DNA from: SG8-41 sp035456985
GTDB lineage: Bacteria; Pseudomonadota; Gammaproteobacteria; Burkholderiales; SG8-41
Assembly (NCBI GenBank): GCA_035456985.1
Contig: DATICE010000203.1
Span: 1 to 58,079 of the forward strand
Direction of reading: 5' to 3'
DNA length: 58,079 bases
Under the pieces are notes generated by a model. That model had not been told where the DNA came from. It searched no databases and saw nothing but the letters and a program-made list of their open reading frames with translations. Positions 48,402 to 55,244 of the stretch are shown here, piece after piece. How positions within the stretch are numbered: position 1 is the first letter of the stretch; each line of letters opens with the position of its first letter. Position numbers and translations under genes: made by a program.

Positions 48402-49291
48402 ACGAACACGGCACAGGCGCAGCCAACGGGGGGGCGGAGCGCGATCCCCGGCTCGAGCGCCTCTACCGCGAAGCCGCACGCGAAGCGCCGCCGGCACACC
48501 TTGATGCGGCCATTCTTGCCGCGGCGCGCCGGGAGGTCGGGTCGCGCCCGCGCTCCCTCGCATCGGCGCTGCGCCGCTGGCACGTTCCTGTCTCGGTTGC
48601 CGCGGTCGTCGTGGTGAGCGTGACCCTGGTCATCCTGGTGCGCGATGAGGAGATGGCCGAGCGACCGATGCAGCCAGAGATTCGAGCCGACATATCAAGC
48701 GCTGAAAAGGCCGCCGCGCCGCAGACACCGCCGACGCCAGGCGAAGCCACGAGCGAGACAGTGCGGTCGCGGCCTGCAGCCGCGGTGCCGCGGAGGCAGG
48801 AATTGCGCGACGATGTGAGGGCCTCTGCCGCCCTGGGCAAGGGGGAAGACAGTTCCCGGGCCGAATCCGGACCAGCCCCGTCATTGGGTGTGGGCGTCGT
48901 GGCGACGCCGGAGCCTGCCGCCAAGCCGCTGCCCGAGCCCTTCCGGGGAGCGTCACCGGGCCTCGCGGAGGAGCGCGCAGCGCCCGCATCAGCGGATACG
49001 GTCGTGACAGGCCGGCTGGAGAGCGCGCCAGCCGCGCCCAACGAGCTGCGGTCTGCGCGTCCCGCTGCCGACGCCGCACCTGGCAGGCTAATGGCGCAAT
49101 CCAGGGCGGCGAAGGGCGCCGAGCAGGATCGGCCGCCGGTATGGAAAGGCTTCGAGAAGGAGCCGCCCGAGAAGTGGCTCGCGCGCATCGAGGAGCTCAG
49201 GAGGCAGGGACGGGCGGGCGAGGCGGAAGAAATGCTGTCCGAGTTCAAGCGCCGCTTTCCCGAACATCCCCAGGTGACGGGGCCAAGATAG
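48392..49291 (+). CDS. Probable membrane anti-sigma factor
   Basis: 299 residues. A cytoplasmic part (1-65) has RLERLYREAAREAPPAHLDAAILAAARREVG. One membrane helix lies at about 67-87 (VPVSVAAVVVVSVTLVILV). A long low-complexity Pro/Ala/Glu periplasmic region follows, with a C-terminal helical motif KWLARIEELRRQGRAGEAEEMLSEFKRRFPEHP, like a single TPR. Start inside the sigma gene and topology suggest an anti-sigma factor. No zinc motif is present. The role is inferred from context. Confidence 0.72.
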   Translation: MALNEHGTGAANGGAERDPRLERLYREAAREAPPAHLDAAILAAARREVGSRPRSLASALRRWHVPVSVAAVVVVSVTLVILVRDEEMAERPMQPEIRADISSAEKAAAPQTPPTPGEATSETVRSRPAAAVPRRQELRDDVRASAALGKGEDSSRAESGPAPSLGVGVVATPEPAAKPLPEPFRGASPGLAEERAAPASADTVVTGRLESAPAAPNELRSARPAADAAPGRLMAQSRAAKGAEQDRPPVWKGFEKEPPEKWLARIEELRRQGRAGEAEEMLSEFKRRFPEHPQVTGPR

Positions 49292-49504
49292 GCCGCTGAT
49301 CGGCGAGCAATGGCCTGTCTCGGGCCGACCCCCCAAGCCGGTAACCCGTAGGATCAGCCCCCGGGAGGGTAATTTCGCCCCCCCACCCCAGGCAGGCTGA
49401 GCCGCCTGCCGTGGCAAAGGAATGGGCTAAAATCCAGCGACATAGCTCCTTTATCCTAGTTATATTGCCATGCAGCATATTGACGGTATGGTAAAAATAA
49501 ACTA

Positions 49505-49533
49505 TTGACGAAACAGTGTATACTCAGCATAAT
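49505..49533 (+). promoter_or_regulatory. Promoter for the 49766 transglycosylase gene
   Basis: TTGACG (49505-49510), spacer of 17 nt, CATAAT (49528-49533). A second TTGACG at 49480, 25 nt upstream, has only a poor -10 at the right distance. Confidence 0.55.
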
Positions 49534-49648
49534 ATGTCGCTGCTGCATAGCAACATAAGTAGCTACGGACGGGCCCGGGCGACGTCCTAGAGAACCGATT
49601 GCGCCAGGGTAGTCCAACCACTAGAATTGGGCACCTTGGTAACTTAAC

Positions 49649-49664
49649 CCACAACCTATTGTGG
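49649..49664. promoter_or_regulatory. Second CCACAA-N4-TTGTGG palindrome
   Basis: CCACAACCTATTGTGG differs from the nrdA-upstream site (CCACAACATATTGTGG) at one of 16 positions. Both are preceded by CTTAACC. Here it lies about 110 nt into the predicted leader, roughly 100 nt before the start codon. Confidence 0.5.
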
Positions 49665-49765
49665 CGATGATCCGGATTCCTCAATACCGAAGGGTCGCGT
49701 TATCGCGCAGTAGCAATCCTTGGCCGATGCGGGTCAAATGCAGTGGCGGGGGAAAGGTGGTTATC

Positions 49766-50551
49766 GTGCGTACAGACAAGTCTGGAATGACTCCAAACGA
49801 TGGAATGACTCTGGATGTCGGGGGACAGTGGGGCCGCAGGCTCGTCTCGACCCTGGTCTTGCTTGCAAGCCTGGCGGCGTTGACCCTCATCGTGACCGAC
49901 CATGGCCATAGGGTCCGCTTCGTGTCGGCCGAAGCCAGTGTCGTCGCGCCGCCGATCCCGTTCCCCGTCACAAGCGAGCGCGCACCGGAGGCGGTTACGG
50001 ACACGGCGGTGATGCAGGCTGAGGAAGCCCGTTATCGCGCCTTGTCGGCGTTCGTGGCGAATCGCTACCGGGTATCCCAGGACGTAGCATTTGACCTGGT
50101 CACGGTGGCGCATCGCGCCGGGCACCAGCTCAAGCTCGATCCCCTGCTGATCATCGCGGTGATCGCCATCGAGTCCCGCTTCAACCCCATTGCAGAAAGC
50201 TCCGCGGGCGCAAAGGGGTTGATGCAGATCATCCCCAAATATCACGGCGACAAGCTCGAGGAGTTCGGCGGCGAGCAGGCCGTGTTCGAGCCCGAGGCCA
50301 ATATTCATGTCGGCGCCAGGATCCTGAAGGAGTACTTGCGCCGGACCGGCAATCTCGGCATCGCGCTGCAGATGTATGCCGGCGCGCTGGGCGACAACGA
50401 GGACCAGTACACGCGCAAAGTGCTGAGCGAGCGCCACCGGCTGCAGCAGGTGGTAGCACCTTCGCGCCAGCGTCCCGCCGCCCCTGCCCCGGTGCGAACC
50501 GCCTCCACTCCAACCGGCTATCCCTACGCCCTGCCATCCGCGCTCGACTGA
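49766..50551 (+). CDS. Membrane-anchored or exported lytic transglycosylase
   Basis: 261 residues from GTG 49766, which has AAAGGTGG at good spacing. In-frame ATGs upstream (49667, 49727) have no ribosome site. An N-terminal hydrophobic segment (about 25-45, RRLVSTLVLLASLAALTLIV) is an anchor or signal. The SLT domain has catalytic Glu in IIAVIAIESRFNPIAESSAGAKGLMQIIPKYH, then NIHVGARILKEYLRRTGNLGIALQMYAG. The C-terminal ~40 residues are Pro/Ala-rich. It cleaves peptidoglycan glycan strands. Confidence 0.87.
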   Translation: MRTDKSGMTPNDGMTLDVGGQWGRRLVSTLVLLASLAALTLIVTDHGHRVRFVSAEASVVAPPIPFPVTSERAPEAVTDTAVMQAEEARYRALSAFVANRYRVSQDVAFDLVTVAHRAGHQLKLDPLLIIAVIAIESRFNPIAESSAGAKGLMQIIPKYHGDKLEEFGGEQAVFEPEANIHVGARILKEYLRRTGNLGIALQMYAGALGDNEDQYTRKVLSERHRLQQVVAPSRQRPAAPAPVRTASTPTGYPYALPSALD

Positions 50552-50571
50552 GCGTTGCCCGTGAGCGGCAG

Positions 50572-50964
50572 ATGGCGCGGGTCCGAATCGCCTGGCAGGG
50601 TGGTGAAGTAACCGCTTACTTGCGGGACACGCCGACGGCAAGGCAGCTGCTTGCCGTCCTGCCCTGCGACTCCGGTGCGCAAACGTGGGGCGAGGAGGTC
50701 TATTTCGAGGTGCCGCTCGACGCGCCGCTCGAGTCCGATGCCCTGCAGGTCGTGGATCCCGGAACGGTTTGCTTCTGGGTGCAGGGAAGCTCGCTCGCGC
50801 TGCCGTTCGGCCCCACACCCGTCTCGAAGGGCGATGAATGCCGGCTGGTCACCCGCTGCAACGTGCTCGGGAAGATCGAAGACGATCCGCGCCGGTTGAC
50901 GAATGTGAGGCAGGGAGCACGGATCCGCGTCGAGCTCATCGACGCTTCATCACAGCTTGTGTGA
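50572..50964 (+). CDS. Cyclophilin-like fold protein
   Basis: 130 residues. MARVRIAWQGGEVTAYLRDTPTARQLLAVLP, then TWGEEVYFEVPLDAPLESDALQVVDPGTVCFWVQGSSLALPFGPTPVS. This is the pattern of the small cyclophilin-like (TM1367-type) family, a beta-barrel without known catalytic residues. Function unknown. Its last 15 nt overlap the 3' end of the convergent gene. Confidence 0.75.
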   Translation: MARVRIAWQGGEVTAYLRDTPTARQLLAVLPCDSGAQTWGEEVYFEVPLDAPLESDALQVVDPGTVCFWVQGSSLALPFGPTPVSKGDECRLVTRCNVLGKIEDDPRRLTNVRQGARIRVELIDASSQLV

Positions 50965-51408
50965 GCCGATCATCAGCCGCTTGAATACCGAATAGCGCTC
51001 GCCCACGCCGTCCGCGCTCGGCTCGCGCCTGACCGTGATCCACACCTCGGCGGGGAATCCGCTCGCCAGCTCCGCGGTGTAGGCGCACTCCTCGGCTGCC
51101 GCCGAGCGCGCTGCCTCAAGCGAAGGGGCCCCGAGCTCGGCCAGGAAGAACTGCGCCAGATCTTCCTTCAGCCGCTCGAATGCGGGTTCGCCGATCTCCG
51201 CAACCTCGGCGATGGTGCAACGGCGGCGCGCGCCGGCAGCGATGAAAGTGGTGTCGCAGTGGCAGCGCGGGGTCCGGTGGCCGCGCGCAAGATCGCACAC
51301 CGCGTATCCCCCCGAGACCACCCATTCGCCGTCCTCCGCCGCGCCACCTTCCTCCGCGAGGATGCGGGCATCCGAATCGTCGAGCCGCACGGCCTTGAGA
51401 AAATTCAT
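50950..51408 (-). CDS. Small conserved protein, DUF6505-like
   Basis: 152 residues from ATG 51408 (MNFLKAVRLDDSDARILAEEGGAAEDGEWVVSGGYAV). The N-terminal block resembles DUF6505 proteins as I remember them. The central CHCDTTFIAAGARRRCTIAEV segment and the rest are not recognisable. No membrane helix. It is divergent from the phaM-like gene and overlaps the convergent cyclophilin-like gene by 15 nt. The family name is tentative and the function unknown. Confidence 0.65.
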   Translation of the reverse strand: MNFLKAVRLDDSDARILAEEGGAAEDGEWVVSGGYAVCDLARGHRTPRCHCDTTFIAAGARRRCTIAEVAEIGEPAFERLKEDLAQFFLAELGAPSLEAARSAAAEECAYTAELASGFPAEVWITVRREPSADGVGERYSVFKRLMIGSHKL

Positions 51409-51462
51409 CGTCCGATTGACCCTATAATAGTTGTGGGCGAGGCGGTGGAACAGGAGCGCACG

Positions 51463-51735
51463 ATGGCACAGCAACCGGATTTACCGAAGGACTGGCTCGA
51501 ATTCATGCAGAAGATGTGGAACCCGATGTCGTTTCCCATGCCGGGCGTGGCGATGCCCACCGTCGACGTGGGCGACGTCGAAAAGAAGATCGCCGAGCTG
51601 AAGGCGGTGGAGAGCTGGCTCACGCTGCAGGTGGGCTTCGTGCAGATGACGGTGAAGACGCTCGAGATGCAGAAGGCGGCGCTGGAATCGCTCGCCGCCG
51701 CCGCGCCCAAGGGGAGGCCCGCAGGGAAGGGGTGA
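51463..51735 (+). CDS. phaM: PhaM-type polyhydroxyalkanoate granule regulator
   Basis: 90 residues. LEFMQKMWNPMSFPMPGVAMPTVDVGDVEKKIAELKAVESWLTLQVGFVQMTVKTLEMQKAALESL matches the PhaM family, which links PHA synthase to granules and the nucleoid in Ralstonia-type bacteria. The basic C-terminal tail is shorter than in Ralstonia PhaM (PKGRPAGKG). AGGAG precedes the ATG, and TATAAT at 51423 is a likely -10. It implies the host makes polyhydroxybutyrate, although no pha genes are in the window. Confidence 0.8.
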   Translation: MAQQPDLPKDWLEFMQKMWNPMSFPMPGVAMPTVDVGDVEKKIAELKAVESWLTLQVGFVQMTVKTLEMQKAALESLAAAAPKGRPAGKG

Positions 51736-51777
51736 GCGCGGGCGGAAAACCCGCCGTTTCCCACGGCGCCCGGGCAG

Positions 51778-52671
51778 TCAGGCGGCCAGGGTTGCCGGAT
51801 CGAAAAACGGCCGGTCGCCCCGGATCTGCGTGCGGTGCATGAGCCTTCTCGACTCGGGGTCGAAGGCATCCCGCCGGTGCATGGCGCACCGGTTGTCCCA
51901 CATCACCAGGTCGCCCACCTTCCAGCTTTGGTACCATGCGAACTCCGGCTTGCTCGCGTGCGCCCACAGCTGGTTCAGCAGGTCCTCGCTTTCGGGAAGC
52001 GGCAGTCCCACGATGTAGGCGTTGCGCCGGCGCCCGAGGAAAAGCGCGTTGCGGCGCGTTGCCGGATGCGTGCGGACGATGGGGTGGACCGCACCGGGCG
52101 CTTCGCGCGGGTCGGTGACATCCTTGAACCCCTTGCGCAGATCGCCGACGCTGTTTCGGCTTGAGTCGTGCTTGCAGGATCTGCCGGTGATCGCGCGTTT
52201 CAGCTCCGCCGGCAGCGTCTCGTACGCGCGGTACATGTTGCTGAACCCGGTATCGCCGCCTGCCGGCGGCACTTCCAGCGCATACAGCAGGCTGCCGATG
52301 GGCGTCGACTCGTTGTACGACATGTCGGTGTGCCATTCCGCCTCGTAGTGGCCGAGATTGCCGATCGGCTTGCCGTCCAACTTGATGTTCGACATCACTG
52401 TAATCTCGGGATAGGGATCATCGTCGGCGTCGCCCACGGCATGGACCGGAGCCTTGTCGAGATCTCCGAAGCGCCGCGCGAAGGCGAGTAGGCCGGGATC
52501 GTCGAGCCGCTGCCCGCGGAACCGCAGGACGAGGTGCCCGTGCCACGCGGCCTCGATCGCCCGGAATACCGCGGCCTCGAGCGGTTTCGCGAGATCGACG
52601 CCCGCCACGTCGGCGCCGAGTGCGGCCCCGGTGGGGGTGACGGTCAATCGCCTGCCTTCGGTTTGATCCAT
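51778..52671 (-). CDS. TauD/TfdA-family 2-oxoglutarate-dependent dioxygenase
   Basis: 297 residues from ATG 52671, with CGGAG 8 nt upstream. The iron facial triad is His-x-Asp in EAEWHTDMSYNE and the distal His in MWDNRCAMHRRDAF. The 2-oxoglutarate Arg is expected in RRLMHRTQIRG. The N-terminal VTPTGAALGADVAGVDLAKPL is typical. The substrate (taurine, aryl-oxyacetate or other) cannot be told. An in-frame start at 52725 would add 18 residues. It is divergent from the ACT-domain gene by 125 nt. Confidence 0.9.
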   Translation of the reverse strand: MDQTEGRRLTVTPTGAALGADVAGVDLAKPLEAAVFRAIEAAWHGHLVLRFRGQRLDDPGLLAFARRFGDLDKAPVHAVGDADDDPYPEITVMSNIKLDGKPIGNLGHYEAEWHTDMSYNESTPIGSLLYALEVPPAGGDTGFSNMYRAYETLPAELKRAITGRSCKHDSSRNSVGDLRKGFKDVTDPREAPGAVHPIVRTHPATRRNALFLGRRRNAYIVGLPLPESEDLLNQLWAHASKPEFAWYQSWKVGDLVMWDNRCAMHRRDAFDPESRRLMHRTQIRGDRPFFDPATLAA

Positions 52672-52796
52672 GGTTTGCTCCGCGGGAGTCAGGCGCATGC
52701 TAATGCCGCCCGGCCTGTCCTGCAAGCCGCGTGATTTCGCGCGACCGGGAGAGCATACTATTTGATCCCCTCAACAAACTTTCAAAGGAGGCAACC

Positions 52797-53210
52797 ATGG
52801 CCACCACCGTACGGAAGACCGCTTATTTCAGCATGAAGACACCCAACCGCGCCGGCCAGGGCGCACGGTTGCTGAGCGCGCTCGCTGCGCACGGCGTCAA
52901 CCTGCTCGCCTTCACCGGTTTTCCGAGCGCCGGGCGTGCGCAAGTGGATTTCATTCCCCACGACGTCTCCAAGTTCACCGCCGCAGCCCGCAAGCTCGGC
53001 ATGAAGGTGAGCAAGAGGAAGACCGTATTCCTCGCGCAGGGCACGGACAAGGCGGGGGCGTGCGCGGGGATCTGCAGCAAGCTCGCCAGGGCCGGCGTCA
53101 ACATGGTCGCGATGGACGCAGTCGCCGCCGGGAAAGGGCGTTTCGGCGCGATTTTCTGGGTGAAGCAGCGCGACGTGGCGCGGGCCTCGCGGGTGCTGCG
53201 CGCGCGGTGA
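52797..53210 (+). CDS. ACT-domain protein
   Basis: 137 residues. It has two ACT-like halves: RKTAYFSMKTPNRAGQGARLLSALAAHGVNLLAFTGFPS and then DKAGACAGICSKLARAGVNMVAMDAVAAGKGRFGAIFWV. ACT domains bind amino acids to control enzymes, and no catalytic domain is attached, so this may be a free-standing regulator or sensor. AAAGGAGG precedes the ATG at ideal spacing, which fixes the start. The ligand is unknown. Confidence 0.85.
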   Translation: MATTVRKTAYFSMKTPNRAGQGARLLSALAAHGVNLLAFTGFPSAGRAQVDFIPHDVSKFTAAARKLGMKVSKRKTVFLAQGTDKAGACAGICSKLARAGVNMVAMDAVAAGKGRFGAIFWVKQRDVARASRVLRAR

Positions 53211-53265
53211 GAATTGTGGTTTAATCACGCGCTTCCGTCACGGCCAATCCGCAAGGAGATTTCCC

Positions 53266-54237
53266 ATGCCTCACGCAATGCGAGTCCACGAATACGGCGG
53301 CGCGGAAAAGCTGCGCTGGGAGGAGGTCCAGGTCGGCGCGCCCGGCGAGAGCCAGGTGCGGGTGCGCAACACCGCCGTGGGACTCAATTTCGTGGACACT
53401 TACCAGCGTAGCGGACTCTATCCGACGCCGCTGCCGTTCACGCCGGGCGCGGAGGGTGCGGGGGTGGTGGAGGCCGTCGGTCCCAAGGTCAAGGAATTCA
53501 AGGCGGGTGACCGCGTAGCCTACGCCGGCCCCATCGGCTCCTATGCGGAAGTGCTGCTCCGGCCCGCCGACCGGCTGGTGAAGATCCCGGCGGGCATCGA
53601 TGACAGAACGGCCGCGGCGATGATGCTGAAGGGCATGACCGCCCAGTACCTCCTCCGCCGCACTTACCGCGTCAAGAAAGGCGAAACGATTCTCGTGCAC
53701 GCGGCGGCCGGCGGCGTCGGCCAGATCCTGTGCCAGTGGGCGAGGGCGCTCGGCGCCACCGTGATCGGCACCGTGGGCAGCGACGAAAAGGTGGAGCTGG
53801 CGAAGAAGGCCGGCTGCAAGCATGTAATCGTGACTTCACGAGAAAAGTTCTCGCAGCGCGTGAAGGAGATCACCGAGGGCAAGGGCGTGCCGGTGGTGTA
53901 CGACGGCGTCGGCAAGGACACATTCATGGACTCCCTCGACTGCCTGCAGCCGCTCGGGCTGGAGGTGTATTTCGGAAACGCCTCCGGCGCGGTGCCGCCC
54001 TTCAACCTCCTCACCCTGACTCAGAAAGGCTCGCTCTACGTTACCCGGCCGACCCTCGCGACCTATACTGCGTCACGCGAGGACCTGGTAAAGACCGCGC
54101 GCGATCTCTTCGCGGTGGTGAAGAGCGGCAAGGTCAAGATTCACGTCAACCAGACCTACCCGCTGCGGGAGGCGGCCCAGGCGCAGCGCGACCTCGAGTC
54201 GAGGAAGACCACGGGATCAACCGTGTTGATCCCCTAA
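53266..54237 (+). CDS. qor: NADPH:quinone oxidoreductase (zeta-crystallin type)
   Basis: Zinc-free medium-chain dehydrogenase, 323 residues. The GroES-like domain starts MRVHEYGGAEKLRWEEVQVG. FTPGAEGAGVVEAVGP and the nucleotide motif ILVHAAAGGVGQILCQWARALGATVIGTV are typical of QOR. The zinc-binding cysteines of alcohol dehydrogenases are absent. AAGGAG precedes the ATG. Its stop overlaps by 4 nt the stop of the convergent peptidase gene. Confidence 0.92.
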   Translation: MPHAMRVHEYGGAEKLRWEEVQVGAPGESQVRVRNTAVGLNFVDTYQRSGLYPTPLPFTPGAEGAGVVEAVGPKVKEFKAGDRVAYAGPIGSYAEVLLRPADRLVKIPAGIDDRTAAAMMLKGMTAQYLLRRTYRVKKGETILVHAAAGGVGQILCQWARALGATVIGTVGSDEKVELAKKAGCKHVIVTSREKFSQRVKEITEGKGVPVVYDGVGKDTFMDSLDCLQPLGLEVYFGNASGAVPPFNLLTLTQKGSLYVTRPTLATYTASREDLVKTARDLFAVVKSGKVKIHVNQTYPLREAAQAQRDLESRKTTGSTVLIP

Positions 54238-55205
54238 ATCCCTTTCGCCTTGAAGCGCTCCGTCGCGCGCACGAGCTCGGCGCTGATGCCGGGCTCCCAT
54301 GCCGAGTGGCCGGCGTCAGCAACCACGATGTATTCGGATTCGGGCCACGCCCGGCGCACCTCGTCGGCGGTGACAATCGGGCACACCGCGTCGTAGCGCC
54401 CCTGCACGATCACGCAGGGAAGATGGCGCAGGCGGTGAAGGTTTTCGAGCAACGCGTTCTCCGGCAGGAAGATCCCGTGGCTGAAGTAGTGCGCCTCCAT
54501 GCGCGCGAGCCCGAGCGACACGACATCCCCCGCGAAGTGCGCCACCGTTTCTGGGTTCGGCAGCAGCGTCGAACATAATCCCTCGTAGGTGCTCCAGGCA
54601 CGCGCCGCGGGCATGTGCACGGCGGGGTCGGGGTCCGCGAGGCGCTTGTAGTAGGCTGCGAGAAGATCACCGCGCTCGGGCGCGGGGATGACCTCGGCGA
54701 ACGTGCGCCACGCTTCGGGAAACAGCGCGCGCAGCCCGTAGAGAAACCAGTCGATCTCGCTTCTGCGGCACAGGAAAACCCCGCGCAGGATGAAACCGGC
54801 GCAGCGCTCGGGATGCGCCTCGCCGTAGGCGAGCGCGAGCGTGCTGCCCCACGAGCCGCCGAAGACGAGCCAGCGCTCGATCCCGAGATGCCCGCGCAGC
54901 CGCTCGATGTCCGCCACGAGATGCGGGGTCGTGTTCTCGCGCAGCTCCCCGAGCGGCGTCGAGCGCCCCGCACCGCGCTGATCGAATATCACGATGCGGT
55001 AATGCGCCGGATCGAAGAAGCGCCGGTGCGCGGGCGAGGCGCCTGCGCCCGGGCCGCCGTGCAGGAACAGGACCGGCGCGCCGTCCGGGTTGCCCGACTG
55101 CTCCCAGTACATCGTATGCACGCTATCGAGCCTGAGATTACCCCTGCTGTAGGGCTCGATCTCGGGATAGAGCTCGGCGCGCGGCCTGGCGGCGATATCG
55201 GCCAT
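54234..55205 (-). CDS. pip: Prolyl aminopeptidase (alpha/beta hydrolase)
   Basis: Releases N-terminal proline from peptides. 323 residues. LFLHGGPGAGASPAHRRFFDP, DQRGAGRSTP and the nucleophile elbow GGSWGSTLALAYGEAHPE are the S33 family signature. The catalytic Asp lies near QGRYDAVCP and the His in DAGHSAWEPG. I use ATG 55205 (MADIAARPRAELYPEIEPY). A longer frame from 55256 is not family-like. It is divergent from maeB by 39 nt. Confidence 0.94.
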   Translation of the reverse strand: MADIAARPRAELYPEIEPYSRGNLRLDSVHTMYWEQSGNPDGAPVLFLHGGPGAGASPAHRRFFDPAHYRIVIFDQRGAGRSTPLGELRENTTPHLVADIERLRGHLGIERWLVFGGSWGSTLALAYGEAHPERCAGFILRGVFLCRRSEIDWFLYGLRALFPEAWRTFAEVIPAPERGDLLAAYYKRLADPDPAVHMPAARAWSTYEGLCSTLLPNPETVAHFAGDVVSLGLARMEAHYFSHGIFLPENALLENLHRLRHLPCVIVQGRYDAVCPIVTADEVRRAWPESEYIVVADAGHSAWEPGISAELVRATERFKAKGI

Positions 55206-55244
55206 GACGAAGGATTCTATAATAGCCGCCAGGAGTTCTCGAAG

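Larger units (their letters stand above)
49292..49765 (+). promoter_or_regulatory. 474-nt gene-free region with AT-rich island and long leader
   Basis: A hairpin GGCAGGC-TGAGCC-GCCTGCC without T-run lies at 49391-49410. From about 49430 to 49560 the sequence is clearly AT-richer than its surroundings. Downstream of a predicted start at about 49540, a ~225-nt leader contains GGACG...CGTCC (around 49566-49588) and other short stems that I cannot match to a known riboswitch. Confidence 0.5.

Noticed and set aside
49540..49765. Cyclic-di-GMP (GEMM) or other known riboswitch in the transglycosylase leader
   Set aside because: I could not place the conserved core of GEMM or of other riboswitches that I know. 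Structure is present but unassigned.
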